NCBI GenBank assembly: GCA_045655105.1 | Contig: JAZOOQ010000056.1 | Span: 78,345 to 142,344 of the forward strand | Length of the DNA: 64,000 nt | Source: RGIG4140 sp045655105 | Lineage (GTDB): Bacteria > Pseudomonadota > Alphaproteobacteria > CAAHEQ01 > UBA3637 | Direction: 5' to 3' | In this document: one piece after another, positions 34,411 to 43,766 of the stretch | Position numbering within the stretch: position 1 is the stretch's first letter | How the letters are laid out: each line of letters opens with the position of its first letter | Position numbers and translations under genes: made by a program | Notes under the pieces: model-generated | What the model was told of the DNA's origin: nothing | What the model saw: the letters and a program-made list of their open reading frames with translations, nothing else | Databases searched by the model: none

Positions 34411-35673
34411 TTAATTTTTTGATTTGATTCGTTTAATTTTAGCTCCCAATTTTGAAAGTTTTTTCTCTAATTGATAATACCCTCTATCAATATGATAAAT
34501 GCGTTTGACGATGGTTTCCCCTTTTGCAATTAAAGCAGCTAAAACAAGGGAAACACCGCCTCTTAAATCAGAAGACATAACTTGCGCGCCGCTTAAATTT
34601 TTAACGCCCGTGATTAAGATGGCATTATTATTTAAAACAGTTATATTAGCGCCCATTCGTTTTAATTCTGGGATATGCATGAATCTGTTTTCAAAAATTC
34701 TTTCTTCAATTAAGCTCATTCCTGGTGCTAAAGAAAGAAGAGTTGATAAAGGGGCTTGGGCATCTGTTGGAAAACCTGGATATTCTGAGGTTGTTAACGA
34801 AGTTGCTTTTAAAGAGGCTTTTGTTGCATCAACTAAAATACCATTTTTATCTTCTTTAAAAATAATATTAGATGGACGTAATGCATCCACAATGGCATTC
34901 ATTAAATTTATTTTGGCGCCTTTTAAAAATATTTTTCCTTTTGTGAGTGCAGCGGCAACTGCAAATGTGGCCGCTTCAATTCTATCGGCAACAACTTCAT
35001 GGCTTGTTCCATGCAATTCTTCAACGCCTTCAATGGTTAAAACTTTTGTTCCAATGCCTGAAATTTTTGCACCCATTTTAACTAAAATATCAATTAAATC
35101 CATTACTTCTGGTTCAAGTGCGGGATTATGAATGGTTGTTGTTCCTTTGGTTAAAACAGCTGCCATGATGGTGTTATGTGTTGCGCCAACAGAAACTTTA
35201 GGGAAGAAGATATTGGCTCCATGTAATGGACCTTTAGCGCAAACATATCCATTTTCAACTTTAATATCAGCCCCCATTTCTTTAAGGGCATTTAAATATA
35301 AATCAACAGGTCGTGTTCCAATAGCGCACCCACCTGGAAGAGAAACTTCAGCTTCGCCAAAACGAGCCAATAATGGACCTAAAACCCAAAAAGAGGCACG
35401 CATTTTTGAAACAAAATTATAGTCGGCATGAAAATTTGTTATTTTATCAGCAGTTAAAGTCATTGAAGATTTTTTTGCTTTTATTTTCATTCCCATACTT
35501 TTAAGAAGATCTGATAAAGTGTTCACATCAGAAAGATAAGAAATGTTTGAAAGTGTTACCGGTTCTTTTGTTAAAAGTGCGGCAATCATAATTGGAAGAA
35601 TGGCATTTTTTGCACCATTAATTTCCACTTCACCTTTTAATTGGCACCCACCTTGAATTTTAAATGCATACAT
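34411..35673 (-). CDS. murA: UDP-N-acetylglucosamine 1-carboxyvinyltransferase (MurA)
   Basis: The 420-residue cytosolic enzyme transfers enolpyruvate from PEP to UDP-GlcNAc, the first committed step of peptidoglycan synthesis. It shows the substrate-binding INGAKNA with Lys22/Asn23, and the catalytic loop LPGGCAIGTRPVD with Cys116, so the fosfomycin-sensitive Cys is present. Length equals the usual 418-420. The ATG at 35673 has AAGGAGA at a good distance; an upstream TTG (35679) is too close to the site. It follows a cluster of small genes on the minus strand. Confidence 0.95.
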   Translation of the reverse strand: MYAFKIQGGCQLKGEVEINGAKNAILPIMIAALLTKEPVTLSNISYLSDVNTLSDLLKSMGMKIKAKKSSMTLTADKITNFHADYNFVSKMRASFWVLGPLLARFGEAEVSLPGGCAIGTRPVDLYLNALKEMGADIKVENGYVCAKGPLHGANIFFPKVSVGATHNTIMAAVLTKGTTTIHNPALEPEVMDLIDILVKMGAKISGIGTKVLTIEGVEELHGTSHEVVADRIEAATFAVAAALTKGKIFLKGAKINLMNAIVDALRPSNIIFKEDKNGILVDATKASLKATSLTTSEYPGFPTDAQAPLSTLLSLAPGMSLIEERIFENRFMHIPELKRMGANITVLNNNAILITGVKNLSGAQVMSSDLRGGVSLVLAALIAKGETIVKRIYHIDRGYYQLEKKLSKLGAKIKRIKSKN

Positions 35674-35700
35674 TTTCAAATCTCCTTTTTAAGAAGTTTT

Positions 35701-35859
35701 TTATTTTTTTTCGCGTTCTTCTTTTTGTTTTTTTCTAAGCTGAATATTTTTTTGAAGCTCACGCGCTTGTTTTAAAAATTTTTCAGCTTGTTTTTGGGAT
35801 AAATTTAAATTTTCTTTAATTGTTTGAATTAGTTTATCATCTTTTTCAATTGTTGTCAT
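35701..35859 (-). CDS. Small hydrophilic protein
   Basis: I do not recognise this 52-residue protein. It is highly charged and helical (KFLKQARELQKNIQLRKKQK). It starts four bases after the dtd stop with a GGAAAG site inside the end of dtd, so it is probably translated from the dtd mRNA. A longer start inside dtd is unlikely. Confidence 0.5.
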   Translation of the reverse strand: MTTIEKDDKLIQTIKENLNLSQKQAEKFLKQARELQKNIQLRKKQKEEREKK

Positions 35860-35863
35860 TTTT

Positions 35864-36301
35864 TTAGCTTTCCAAAATAAAAGTTGCAGGACCACTATTT
35901 TTAATTTCAACAAGCATATCGGCACCAAAAACGCCTGTTTGAGTTGGGATATTTTTATCTTTTAAAAGTTGAACAAATTGATCAAATAAAAGATGGGCTT
36001 GTTCGGGATTTCCTGCTTTTGTGAACGAAGGGCGGCGTCCATGAGAACAATCTGCTAAAAGAGTGAACTGAGAAACGGCTAAAATCGAGCCATTTACATC
36101 TAAAATAGATTTATTCATTTTGCCATTTTCATCTTCAAAAATGCGCAAAACAGAAACTTTTTCTGCCATTTTTGAGATTGTTTCAGTTGTATCTGTTTCT
36201 TCGATGCCAACTAATAAACAAAATCCCATTTGGCAAGAGCCCACTTCTTGATTTTCAACATGAACTTTGCTGGATAAAACGCGTTGTAAAACAATTTTCA
36301 T
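35864..36301 (-). CDS. dtd: D-aminoacyl-tRNA deacylase (Dtd)
   Basis: The 145-residue enzyme hydrolyses D-aminoacyl-tRNAs and also mischarged glycyl-tRNA-Ala, protecting translation. The family motifs SQFTLLAD (residues 77-84) and the C-terminal NSGPATF, a variant of the usual NxGPVT motif, are present. Length is typical. The substitution of Val by Ala in the GP motif is minor. It is followed by a small gene and then murA. Confidence 0.93.
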   Translation of the reverse strand: MKIVLQRVLSSKVHVENQEVGSCQMGFCLLVGIEETDTTETISKMAEKVSVLRIFEDENGKMNKSILDVNGSILAVSQFTLLADCSHGRRPSFTKAGNPEQAHLLFDQFVQLLKDKNIPTQTGVFGADMLVEIKNSGPATFILES

Positions 36302-36423
36302 TTTTAACCTCTTTATTGCTTATAAAGGTATGTTTTTTTTCTTTTAAAGTCAAGAAAAATCTTCTTTTTAAAAAGGGTGATTTAATTGGAATTTATCTTT
36401 ATTTTTTGCCATTATTTTAAATA

Positions 36424-36456
36424 AAAAAGGCAATCTTGAATGATTGCCTTTTAAAA
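36424..36456 (-). terminator. Rho-independent terminator
   Basis: AAAGGCAATC, loop TTGAAT, GATTGCCTTTT lies just after the stop of the 252-residue gene and is usable on both strands. Confidence 0.75.
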
Positions 36457-36461
36457 AGATT

Positions 36462-37220
36462 TTATCTTGATCTTGAATGGTTTTGCCCTGAGAAAAATTT
36501 TGCTCTTTGAGCTTCCAAAATTTTTGCTTTTTCAATTGTTTCTTGATAATCAACGGTTCTTGAAAGGCTTCTTTTATGTCTAAATAATTCGCTGACAATA
36601 TAAAGAGGAACAATTGGTCTTAATATTGGATTTGATTTATTTTGTGAGCAATTATCTGTTTGTTGGTGACGGCTGGTTAATAAATAAAGCGTTCCAGTTG
36701 AATTCGTTGCTTCAATTAAATTTGCAATAATTTCTGCATTTTCACTAAAATTACCGGTCGGTGTTAAAAAAGAGCTATTTAAACAAACAGAAGCAAATGT
36801 TGGTTGAATGGAATTATTAATATAATTTGCAACATTTAAAAGAGTTTCTTGATCTGAAGTATAAGCTGAAGAATTAAAAAATTGAGCTTGAGAAACAAGA
36901 GATTCTCCTCTTAAATGAGCACTTCTATTAATGCAAGAAACTGTATCTTTATAAATGCCTACGCTTCTATCTTTTCCTAAAGCTAAAACAGGTTTATCAT
37001 GTAATAACCCTTTTTCTAAAATAGCAAAGTGTGGGGATTGTTCTTCTTCATTAGAAATACCGTTTGATGTGATAAGAACAATATTTTTTCCTCCATCTTT
37101 TTGATGATTTATTAAGGCTCTTTCAATAAATGTACCCGTTTTGCTTTTACCTTCTGTTACACCAAAAAATTCAGCAATATTTAAAACGAGTTCGCTAAGG
37201 CTTGAAAATTTTTTTGTCAT
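36462..37220 (-). CDS. Hypothetical protein, possibly Rossmann/vWA-like
   Basis: I do not recognise this 252-residue protein. It has no signal peptide. The order GGKNIVLITSNGISNEEEQ, then KPVLALGKDRSVGIY, then NSTGTLYLLTSRHQQTD suggests an alpha/beta fold with parallel strands, as in vWA or similar domains, but no MIDAS motif (DxSxS) is present. The C-terminus is basic. It is bounded by terminators and stands alone. Confidence 0.6.
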   Translation of the reverse strand: MTKKFSSLSELVLNIAEFFGVTEGKSKTGTFIERALINHQKDGGKNIVLITSNGISNEEEQSPHFAILEKGLLHDKPVLALGKDRSVGIYKDTVSCINRSAHLRGESLVSQAQFFNSSAYTSDQETLLNVANYINNSIQPTFASVCLNSSFLTPTGNFSENAEIIANLIEATNSTGTLYLLTSRHQQTDNCSQNKSNPILRPIVPLYIVSELFRHKRSLSRTVDYQETIEKAKILEAQRAKFFSGQNHSRSR

Positions 37221-37294
37221 ATAAAATCCTTTACGTTAAAACTATGAGGGCATTTTAACATAAAAAAGATTGTTTGTCAAATATTTTATAAATA

Positions 37295-38677
37295 TTAACA
37301 AGTTAAAACGTTTGTGGCTAAACCACCTAATGAAGTTTCTTTATATTTTTTATTAAGATGTTTGCCTGTTTCATACATGGTTTTAATCACATTATCAAGG
37401 CTAACAAGATGTTCTCCATCACCTCTTAAGGCAAGTCGAGCCGCATTAACGGCTTTTGTTGCCCCCATGGCATTTCGCTCAATACAAGGGATTTGAACCA
37501 ATCCTGCAATAGGATCGCAGGTTAAACCTAAATTATGTTCCATGGCAATTTCTGCAGCATTTTCAATTTGTTCTGGTGTTCCGCCCATAGCAGCAGTTAA
37601 CCCAGCTGCAGCCATTGAGCAGGCAACGCCCACTTCCCCTTGGCACCCAACTTCTGCACCAGAAATAGAGGCATTTGTGCGATAAAGTGAACAAATGGCA
37701 GAAGCGGTTAATAAAAAGATGCCGATGCCAATTTCTTTTTGAAAAGGGGATTTAAGAGATGAAAATCTTTCATAATATCTTAAAACTGAAGGCATAATGC
37801 CAGCCGAACCCATTGTTGGAGCGGTTACAATTTTTCCGCCACAAGCATTTTCTTCTGATACAGCAAAAGCCCATAAGTTAATCCAATCAATCACCATCAA
37901 TGGATCGGAATTATTTTGGATGAAATTTTCTTTTAGGCGTTTATAAATTCTAGGAGCTCTTCGTTGAATATTTAATCCTCCTGGAAGTTCACCTTTATGG
38001 TGGATACCTGCCTCAATGGATTCATCCATAACTTTATAAATTTTTCCAATGCCTTCTCTGATTTCATTAAACGAACGCAAGGCTTCTTCATTTTTCATAA
38101 CAATTTGATCAATTGTCATGTTATGTTTTTTTGTTAAGGCAATTAATTCATCACATGTATCAAAGGGATAGGGGACAAATATCTTTTTTTGTTCAGTTGT
38201 TTTATTGATGTTAGCTTGTTTTTTAATTGTTCCGCCCCCGATTGAAAAATATGTTTCTTCAAATACAATCCTGTTTTTGCTATCATAGGCAGTGAATTTC
38301 ATTCCATTGGAATGTTCTTTTAAAAAGATTTTCTTTTCTAAAATAATATCTGAATCCATATCAAAAGAAATTTGTTTTTGATTTCCTAGGTTCAATATTT
38401 TTTCATTTTTAATTTTTTCAAGCGGATTTAAACTTAAATCAATTGTTTCTGCTTCAAAACCAGCTAATCCATAAACACAAGCATTTAAAGTGCCATGTCC
38501 AACACCTGTTAATGCTAAAGACCCATAAAGGGTAACAATCACTTTATTGACATTTGAAATTTTATTTTGTTCAATCAAAGTGTCGCTAAATTCTTTGGCT
38601 GCACGCATTGGACCAACTGTATGTGAACTTGAAGGGCCAATTCCAATTGAAAAGACATCAAAAAATGAATGATACAT
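37295..38677 (-). CDS. sdaA: L-serine dehydratase, single-chain
   Basis: The 460-residue iron-sulphur enzyme converts L-serine to pyruvate and ammonia. The beta domain at the N-terminus contains GIGPSSSHTVGPMRAAKEF. The alpha domain contains GGKIVTAPTMGSAGIMPSVL and the cluster-binding cysteines (in EVGCQGEVGVACSMAAAGL and LTCDPIAGLVQIPCIERN). Length matches the fused type as in E. coli SdaA. It follows the second MsbA-like exporter by 12 bases and shares its transcript. Confidence 0.93.
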   Translation of the reverse strand: MYHSFFDVFSIGIGPSSSHTVGPMRAAKEFSDTLIEQNKISNVNKVIVTLYGSLALTGVGHGTLNACVYGLAGFEAETIDLSLNPLEKIKNEKILNLGNQKQISFDMDSDIILEKKIFLKEHSNGMKFTAYDSKNRIVFEETYFSIGGGTIKKQANINKTTEQKKIFVPYPFDTCDELIALTKKHNMTIDQIVMKNEEALRSFNEIREGIGKIYKVMDESIEAGIHHKGELPGGLNIQRRAPRIYKRLKENFIQNNSDPLMVIDWINLWAFAVSEENACGGKIVTAPTMGSAGIMPSVLRYYERFSSLKSPFQKEIGIGIFLLTASAICSLYRTNASISGAEVGCQGEVGVACSMAAAGLTAAMGGTPEQIENAAEIAMEHNLGLTCDPIAGLVQIPCIERNAMGATKAVNAARLALRGDGEHLVSLDNVIKTMYETGKHLNKKYKETSLGGLATNVLTC

Positions 38678-38689
38678 GTGTTCTCCTTT

Positions 38690-40468
38690 TTAGCCGTTAT
38701 GTTTAAATTGGGCTTGATATAAAGCAAAATAGGCATTTTGCTTTTCAAGTAATTCTTTATGTGTGCCACTTTCAATGATTTCACCAGAGTTAATGACGAT
38801 AATTTTATCAGCATTTTGAACCGTTGATAAACGATGAGCAATCACAATAACCGTTCTATCTTTCATTAAGTTGTCGATGGCTTGTTGAACAATAGCTTCA
38901 GATTTGTTATCAAGAGCGGATGTTGCTTCATCTAAAATAACAATTGGTGCATTTTTAAGGAAGGCTCTAGCAATAGCAATACGTTGTTTTTGTCCACCAG
39001 AAAGCAGAACGCCTCGTTCCCCAATTTCTGTATCTAATCCATTTTCAAGAGAGCTGATAAATTCATCTAAACAAGCCATTTTAATTGCTTTTTCAACTTC
39101 TTTTTTTGTTGCAGTTGGTTTGCCAAGCATAATATTATCTTTAATTGTTCCTGAAAATAAGAAGTTATCTTGAAATACAACAGCAATTTGATCTCGAAGA
39201 CTGCTTAGTGAAATATCTTTAACATTTAAACCATCAATTAAAATTTCTCCACTGTTAACATCATAAAATCTTGGAATTAAATTTACAACGGTTGTTTTTC
39301 CGCCACCAGAATTACCAACAAGAGCAACAGTTTCTCCTTTTTTAATGGTTAAATTGATATTTTTTAAAATTTGTTTTTCTTCTGTATATGAAAAGTCAAC
39401 ATTTTTAAATTCGATTTCATTTTTAAGAGCGGGCATTTCTTTTGCTTTTTTGTTTTCTTGAATTTGAACTTTCATGTCAATCATTTCAAAAACACGTTCA
39501 ATAGCCATTAAAGAAAGTTGAACAGCATTAAAGTTTTTGCCAATATTTTTAATAGGTGTGTAAAGCATAAGCATAGCAGTGATAAAAGCAACAAAGTCAC
39601 CAGCAGAAATTGTTTTGCTTTTAATTAAATAGCTTCCATACCAAATGGCTGCAGCCATACCAATGGCAATAATGATATGCATCACAGGGGAAAGCCAGGC
39701 TGTGCGTTGAGTATTTTTAATTGAAAGTTTGAAACTTTGGGTTAAAATACCAAAAAATTTATCCCTTTGATGATTATGTAAATTATAAGATTTAATGGTT
39801 TTGTTTCCTGCATATGTTTCATTAAATGCCGTTAAAACTTGCCCGTTTACAACAACACTTTGAGCAACAATTTTTTTGATTTTTTTTCTGATTTTTGTAA
39901 CTGGATATAAAGCAGATCCTAACACAACGATGGCAATAATTGCCAGTTGCCAAGATGTGTAAAGTAAAACACCAATGAGAGTGAGAGAAGAGAAAATTCT
40001 GGTTGTGAATGTTTTAACATTATTTAATAATCCAGAACAAGCTGTATTCGCATCTGCGTCAAAACGAGTGACGATAAGGCCTGAAGAAACGCTATCTAAA
40101 AAAGAGGTATCTAAAACCAAAAGTTTTTCATATAACTTTTTTTTCATTTCTTGAGTGATTTTTCCACCCGTCCATGCGCTTAAGTAAGCTGAAGCATATT
40201 CAAGAGCTGATTGAAATAAAGTGAAAAGAATGATAAAAATAGGAATCACATAAAGCGGTAAATTAAAAGGAGTTTCCCCATTTTGTGAAACAACAACTGT
40301 GTCCATAAATGGTTTTAAGGCTAAAGCAATAACCGCATCTAACGCACCAATTGGTAAGGTGATGAGTGTGGCTAATAAACATCTGAACCAATAAGGTTTA
40401 ACCAAAGGCCACATACGTTGATATGCTTCAACGAGATTAACTTTTTTAATTTCCGGTTTTTTTGCCAT
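38690..40468 (-). CDS. MsbA-like ABC exporter, copy 2
   Basis: The 592-residue half-exporter is a close paralogue of the gene at 21159-22955, with the same domain order: six transmembrane helices, then Walker A GNSGGGKTTV, signature LLSGGQKQRI and Walker B IVILDEATSALD. It should move a lipid or amphiphile across the inner membrane. Of two adjacent ATGs (40471, 40468), the second is better spaced from GGAG. It lies between a carboxylesterase gene and sdaA on one likely transcript. Confidence 0.88.
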   Translation of the reverse strand: MAKKPEIKKVNLVEAYQRMWPLVKPYWFRCLLATLITLPIGALDAVIALALKPFMDTVVVSQNGETPFNLPLYVIPIFIILFTLFQSALEYASAYLSAWTGGKITQEMKKKLYEKLLVLDTSFLDSVSSGLIVTRFDADANTACSGLLNNVKTFTTRIFSSLTLIGVLLYTSWQLAIIAIVVLGSALYPVTKIRKKIKKIVAQSVVVNGQVLTAFNETYAGNKTIKSYNLHNHQRDKFFGILTQSFKLSIKNTQRTAWLSPVMHIIIAIGMAAAIWYGSYLIKSKTISAGDFVAFITAMLMLYTPIKNIGKNFNAVQLSLMAIERVFEMIDMKVQIQENKKAKEMPALKNEIEFKNVDFSYTEEKQILKNINLTIKKGETVALVGNSGGGKTTVVNLIPRFYDVNSGEILIDGLNVKDISLSSLRDQIAVVFQDNFLFSGTIKDNIMLGKPTATKKEVEKAIKMACLDEFISSLENGLDTEIGERGVLLSGGQKQRIAIARAFLKNAPIVILDEATSALDNKSEAIVQQAIDNLMKDRTVIVIAHRLSTVQNADKIIVINSGEIIESGTHKELLEKQNAYFALYQAQFKHNG

Positions 40469-40480
40469 CATAAGCTCCGT

Positions 40481-41125
40481 TTATAAGTTTGATTGAATAA
40501 ATGATATAATATGATTTAAATGTAATTGACTGATAGAATGAGGGGCAAATGGATCAATAATTTCAGTTGTATGAAATCCACTGTTTTCAAAAAGAGGTTT
40601 TGTTCGTTTTGCTGCTTGTTCAGGAATAACTGTATCCATTTCTCCTCGTGTAATTAAAACATTTGGTTTTTGAGCCAAAGAAGGAATATTGTATGGTGGA
40701 ACAGGAGACATTAAAATCAGCCCAGCAAATTTTTCTGTTTCATTAAAAATGGTTTGAGCAGCCATTAATCCACCTTGTGAAAAACCGCCGATAAATATAT
40801 CTTTATTTTTTAACCCAGTTTGTTTTTTTATAGAGTTAATGTATCCTTGTGTTAAATGAATTTTTTCATTGGCTCGTTGGCTTAAAATATCTAAATAATT
40901 TTCATCCAAAGCAGGTTTTTGAAAATAATCATCTAGACTGAACCATTCATAACCAGCTCCAAAAGTTGGTGTTGGTGCATCAGGCATAAAAAAAGCCATA
41001 GACGGGAAAGAATTTTTAAAAAAAGGGGTGAGGGAATATAAGTCATTGCCATCTGCTCCATACCCATGAAATAAAATGAGTGCTTTTTGAACATCATTTG
41101 GAACAAATGAAGGGCCATCTAACAT
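40481..41125 (-). CDS. Phospholipase/carboxylesterase (YpfH/EstB-like alpha/beta hydrolase)
   Basis: The 214-residue protein belongs to the phospholipase/carboxylesterase family. It shows LILFHGYGADGNDL (oxyanion region), nucleophile Ser116 in GGFSQGG, Asp164 in RGEMDTVIP and His196 in FAPHSIS, a complete triad. Length is typical. The preceding AAGGAG supports the start. It is 12 bases before the second MsbA-like gene on the same strand, so it is co-transcribed with it; a lipid-linked role is possible but inferred. Confidence 0.87.
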   Translation of the reverse strand: MLDGPSFVPNDVQKALILFHGYGADGNDLYSLTPFFKNSFPSMAFFMPDAPTPTFGAGYEWFSLDDYFQKPALDENYLDILSQRANEKIHLTQGYINSIKKQTGLKNKDIFIGGFSQGGLMAAQTIFNETEKFAGLILMSPVPPYNIPSLAQKPNVLITRGEMDTVIPEQAAKRTKPLFENSGFHTTEIIDPFAPHSISQLHLNHIISFIQSNL

Positions 41126-41152
41126 GAAATTCTCCTTGAAAGAATGTTTTTT

Positions 41153-41180
41153 TTGTGTTAAACAAAGAATACACTATAAG
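41153..41180 (+). promoter_or_regulatory. Putative sigma70 promoter
   Basis: TTGTGT (41153-41158), a 16-base spacer and TATAAG (41175-41180) lie 46 bases before the exported-protein/recG unit. Confidence 0.45.
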
Positions 41181-41225
41181 ATGTTTTTTATAATCGGATT
41201 ATAAAGTTTTTAAGGATAAAAAGCA

Positions 41226-41669
41226 ATGAAAAAAAACAACTTGATTTCTTTTTGTGTATTAGTCAGTTTTTTTGTTTCAAGTTCCGTATTTGCTGGAGGA
41301 AGGACTTTAAAGGGTGTTTCAGAAACGGAACAGTTGGGTATTTCGGCTGGCGTTGCGTTGGCATGCAAAGTGGATATGGAAAAACTTAAAAATTATGAAA
41401 TGATTGCAAGCAGAATTATTGCAAATCCACTTAAAAGTGAAAAAGCAGAAAAAGAAGCTTTGCATCTTTACGCGCAAGCAAAATTAAAAGCTTTTGCTGA
41501 ACAAAAAAAACAAAAATTGATGAATTGCGTTGAAGTATTAGAGCGTTTTGAGGAACAAGATATTTTTAATTCAGTTGTTTATCGAGATGGAACAATTAAA
41601 TTACCAAATGGAAAGATTTTAAAACCTAAACGCCCTTTAGCGGTTTCTAAAGATAAAAAGAAAAAATAA
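41226..41669 (+). CDS. Exported protein of unknown function
   Basis: I do not recognise this 147-residue protein. A Sec signal peptide ends at ..SSSVFAGG (about residue 22). The mature part is helical and Lys-rich with two cysteines (ALACKV, LMNCVE). It starts after AAGGAT and ends 11 bases before recG, so both genes share a transcript. Confidence 0.7.
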   Translation: MKKNNLISFCVLVSFFVSSSVFAGGRTLKGVSETEQLGISAGVALACKVDMEKLKNYEMIASRIIANPLKSEKAEKEALHLYAQAKLKAFAEQKKQKLMNCVEVLERFEEQDIFNSVVYRDGTIKLPNGKILKPKRPLAVSKDKKKK

Positions 41670-41680
41670 AAAGGGAAAAG

Positions 41681-43765
41681 ATGCGCCCATCAATATTAAA
41701 TGGTTTGTTTTTACCTGTTTCATCAATTTCAGGAATTGGTCCAAAACTCAGCGTGCTTATTGAAAAGGCCTGTGGTAAATATACACAAGATGTGTTGTTT
41801 TCAATGCCAAGTGGTGTTTTATATCGCCCCTATGTTGAAAGCAAAAATCGTTTAATTGCTGGATCGTTGGCAACGATTTTATTTGAAGTTATTTCTCATC
41901 AAAAACCATTAAAAAGATCTCAGCCATATAAAGTGAAAGGTTTGTTTGATCACCAAGAAGCTGAGTTGATTTTTTTTAATTACAATGAAAAATATTTGCA
42001 AGATCGATTAAAAGTAAATGAGAAGTATTTTATTTCCGGAAAAATTGAATTTTTTATGGGAAAAGTTGGTGTTCTTCATCCAGATTTTATTTCAAAAATA
42101 AAAGAAGAAATTCCTGTTTTTGAACCAGTTTATCCTTTAACAGCAGGTCTTAGTGGAAAGGTGATGACTCGTGCGGTTAAGTCTGTTTTAGATGGAATTC
42201 CTGATTTGCCTGAATGGCAAGATAAAGAATTTATGAAGAAACAAGGCTTTATTGATTGGAAAAATTCTATGATAAAGGCGCATCATCCACAAAAATCATC
42301 AGATTTATTTTTAGATGATAAATTTAGAATGCGTTTGGCTTATGATGAATTATTGGCAAATCAATTGGCGCTTTTTTTAGCACGATCCCATCATAAAAAA
42401 CAAAAAGGAATTCAAATTAAGCCTATAAGATCCATTTTAAATGATGTTCTTTCAAAATTGCCTTTTGATCTAACGGGAGCTCAAAAAAGAGTGATAGAAG
42501 AAATCAGAAATGATTTATTGTCTGAAGATAAAATGATCCGTCTTTTGCAAGGAGATGTGGGTGCTGGAAAAACGCTTGTTTCATTGGCCGCTCTTTTAAT
42601 GGTTTGTGAGGGTGGTTTTCAAGGAGTTTTAATGGCTCCGACAGATATTTTAGCAGGGCAACATTTTAATTCTTTTGAAAAAATATTGCAAGGAACCAAT
42701 ATTCGAATTGCTCTTTTAACAGGAAGAGAAAAAGGCAAAAAAAGAGATAAAATTTTAGAGGCTTTATTATCTGGAGAAATTGATATTTTAATCGGAACCC
42801 ATGCGGTTTTTACCGAGGATGTTCAATATAAAAATTTGGCGCTTGTTGTGATTGATGAACAACATAAATTTGGGGTTCAACAACGGTTGCAATTAACAAA
42901 AAAACAAAAGGGTGTTAATTTGCTTGTGATGACAGCAACACCGATTCCAAGAACGCTTGCGTTAACATCTTATGGAGATATGGATATTTCAATATTAGAT
43001 GAAAAACCCAAAAATAGACAGCCAATTGAAACAAAGGTGATTTCTGTTGATAAGGTTTTTGATGTTATAGAAAAGTTGAATATGAAGATTAAAACAAGTG
43101 AAAAAAGAATTCAAGTTTATTGGGTTTGCCCGCTTGTTCAAGAATCTGAAAAGTTGGATTTAATGGCCGCTGAAAAACGATTTGAAGAGCTTAAAGAAGT
43201 TTTTGGTGATCAAGTTGGCATGGTTCATGGTAAAATGAAAAGTGCAGAAAAAGATTTGGTGATGGATCGTTTTAAAAATGGTGAGTTATCTGTTCTTGTT
43301 TCAACAACGGTGATTGAAGTTGGTGTGGATGTTCCTGCGGCAAGTGTGATGGTGATTGAACATTCGGAACGTTTTGGATTAGCAGGGTTGCATCAATTAC
43401 GTGGTCGAGTTGGAAGAGGATCAGAAAAGTCAGTTTGTTTATTATTATATGGGAAACAGCTTTCTGAAACTGGTAAGGCTAGATTGAAAGTAATGCGGGA
43501 AAGTGAGAATGGTTTTGTGATTGCTGAAGAAGATTTGCGTTTAAGAGGTGCAGGCGATTTATTGGGGGTCAAACAAAGTGGTTTACCGCAATTTAAAATG
43601 GCTGATTTATCGGTTCACCAACACTTATTAAAAACAGCAGCTCAAGATGCAAAAACAATTTTATCAATAGATCCATATTTGGAATCTGAACGAGGGAAGG
43701 CCCTTCGTATTTTACTTTATTTATTTCAAAAAGATTCAGAAATTTTAACATTGAAAGCAGGATAA
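41681..43765 (+). CDS. recG: ATP-dependent DNA helicase RecG
   Basis: The 694-residue helicase remodels stalled replication forks and branched DNA. It has an N-terminal wedge/OB domain (YKVKGLFDHQEAELIFFN) and superfamily-2 motifs: LQGDVGAGKTLVSLAAL (motif I), IDEQHKFGVQQR (DEQH-type motif II), MTATPIPRTLAL (III), STTVIEVGVDVP and QLRGRVGRG (VI). Length is normal. It is followed after one base by an HNH protein gene starting with GTG. Confidence 0.95.
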   Translation: MRPSILNGLFLPVSSISGIGPKLSVLIEKACGKYTQDVLFSMPSGVLYRPYVESKNRLIAGSLATILFEVISHQKPLKRSQPYKVKGLFDHQEAELIFFNYNEKYLQDRLKVNEKYFISGKIEFFMGKVGVLHPDFISKIKEEIPVFEPVYPLTAGLSGKVMTRAVKSVLDGIPDLPEWQDKEFMKKQGFIDWKNSMIKAHHPQKSSDLFLDDKFRMRLAYDELLANQLALFLARSHHKKQKGIQIKPIRSILNDVLSKLPFDLTGAQKRVIEEIRNDLLSEDKMIRLLQGDVGAGKTLVSLAALLMVCEGGFQGVLMAPTDILAGQHFNSFEKILQGTNIRIALLTGREKGKKRDKILEALLSGEIDILIGTHAVFTEDVQYKNLALVVIDEQHKFGVQQRLQLTKKQKGVNLLVMTATPIPRTLALTSYGDMDISILDEKPKNRQPIETKVISVDKVFDVIEKLNMKIKTSEKRIQVYWVCPLVQESEKLDLMAAEKRFEELKEVFGDQVGMVHGKMKSAEKDLVMDRFKNGELSVLVSTTVIEVGVDVPAASVMVIEHSERFGLAGLHQLRGRVGRGSEKSVCLLLYGKQLSETGKARLKVMRESENGFVIAEEDLRLRGAGDLLGVKQSGLPQFKMADLSVHQHLLKTAAQDAKTILSIDPYLESERGKALRILLYLFQKDSEILTLKAG

Positions 43766-43766
43766 C

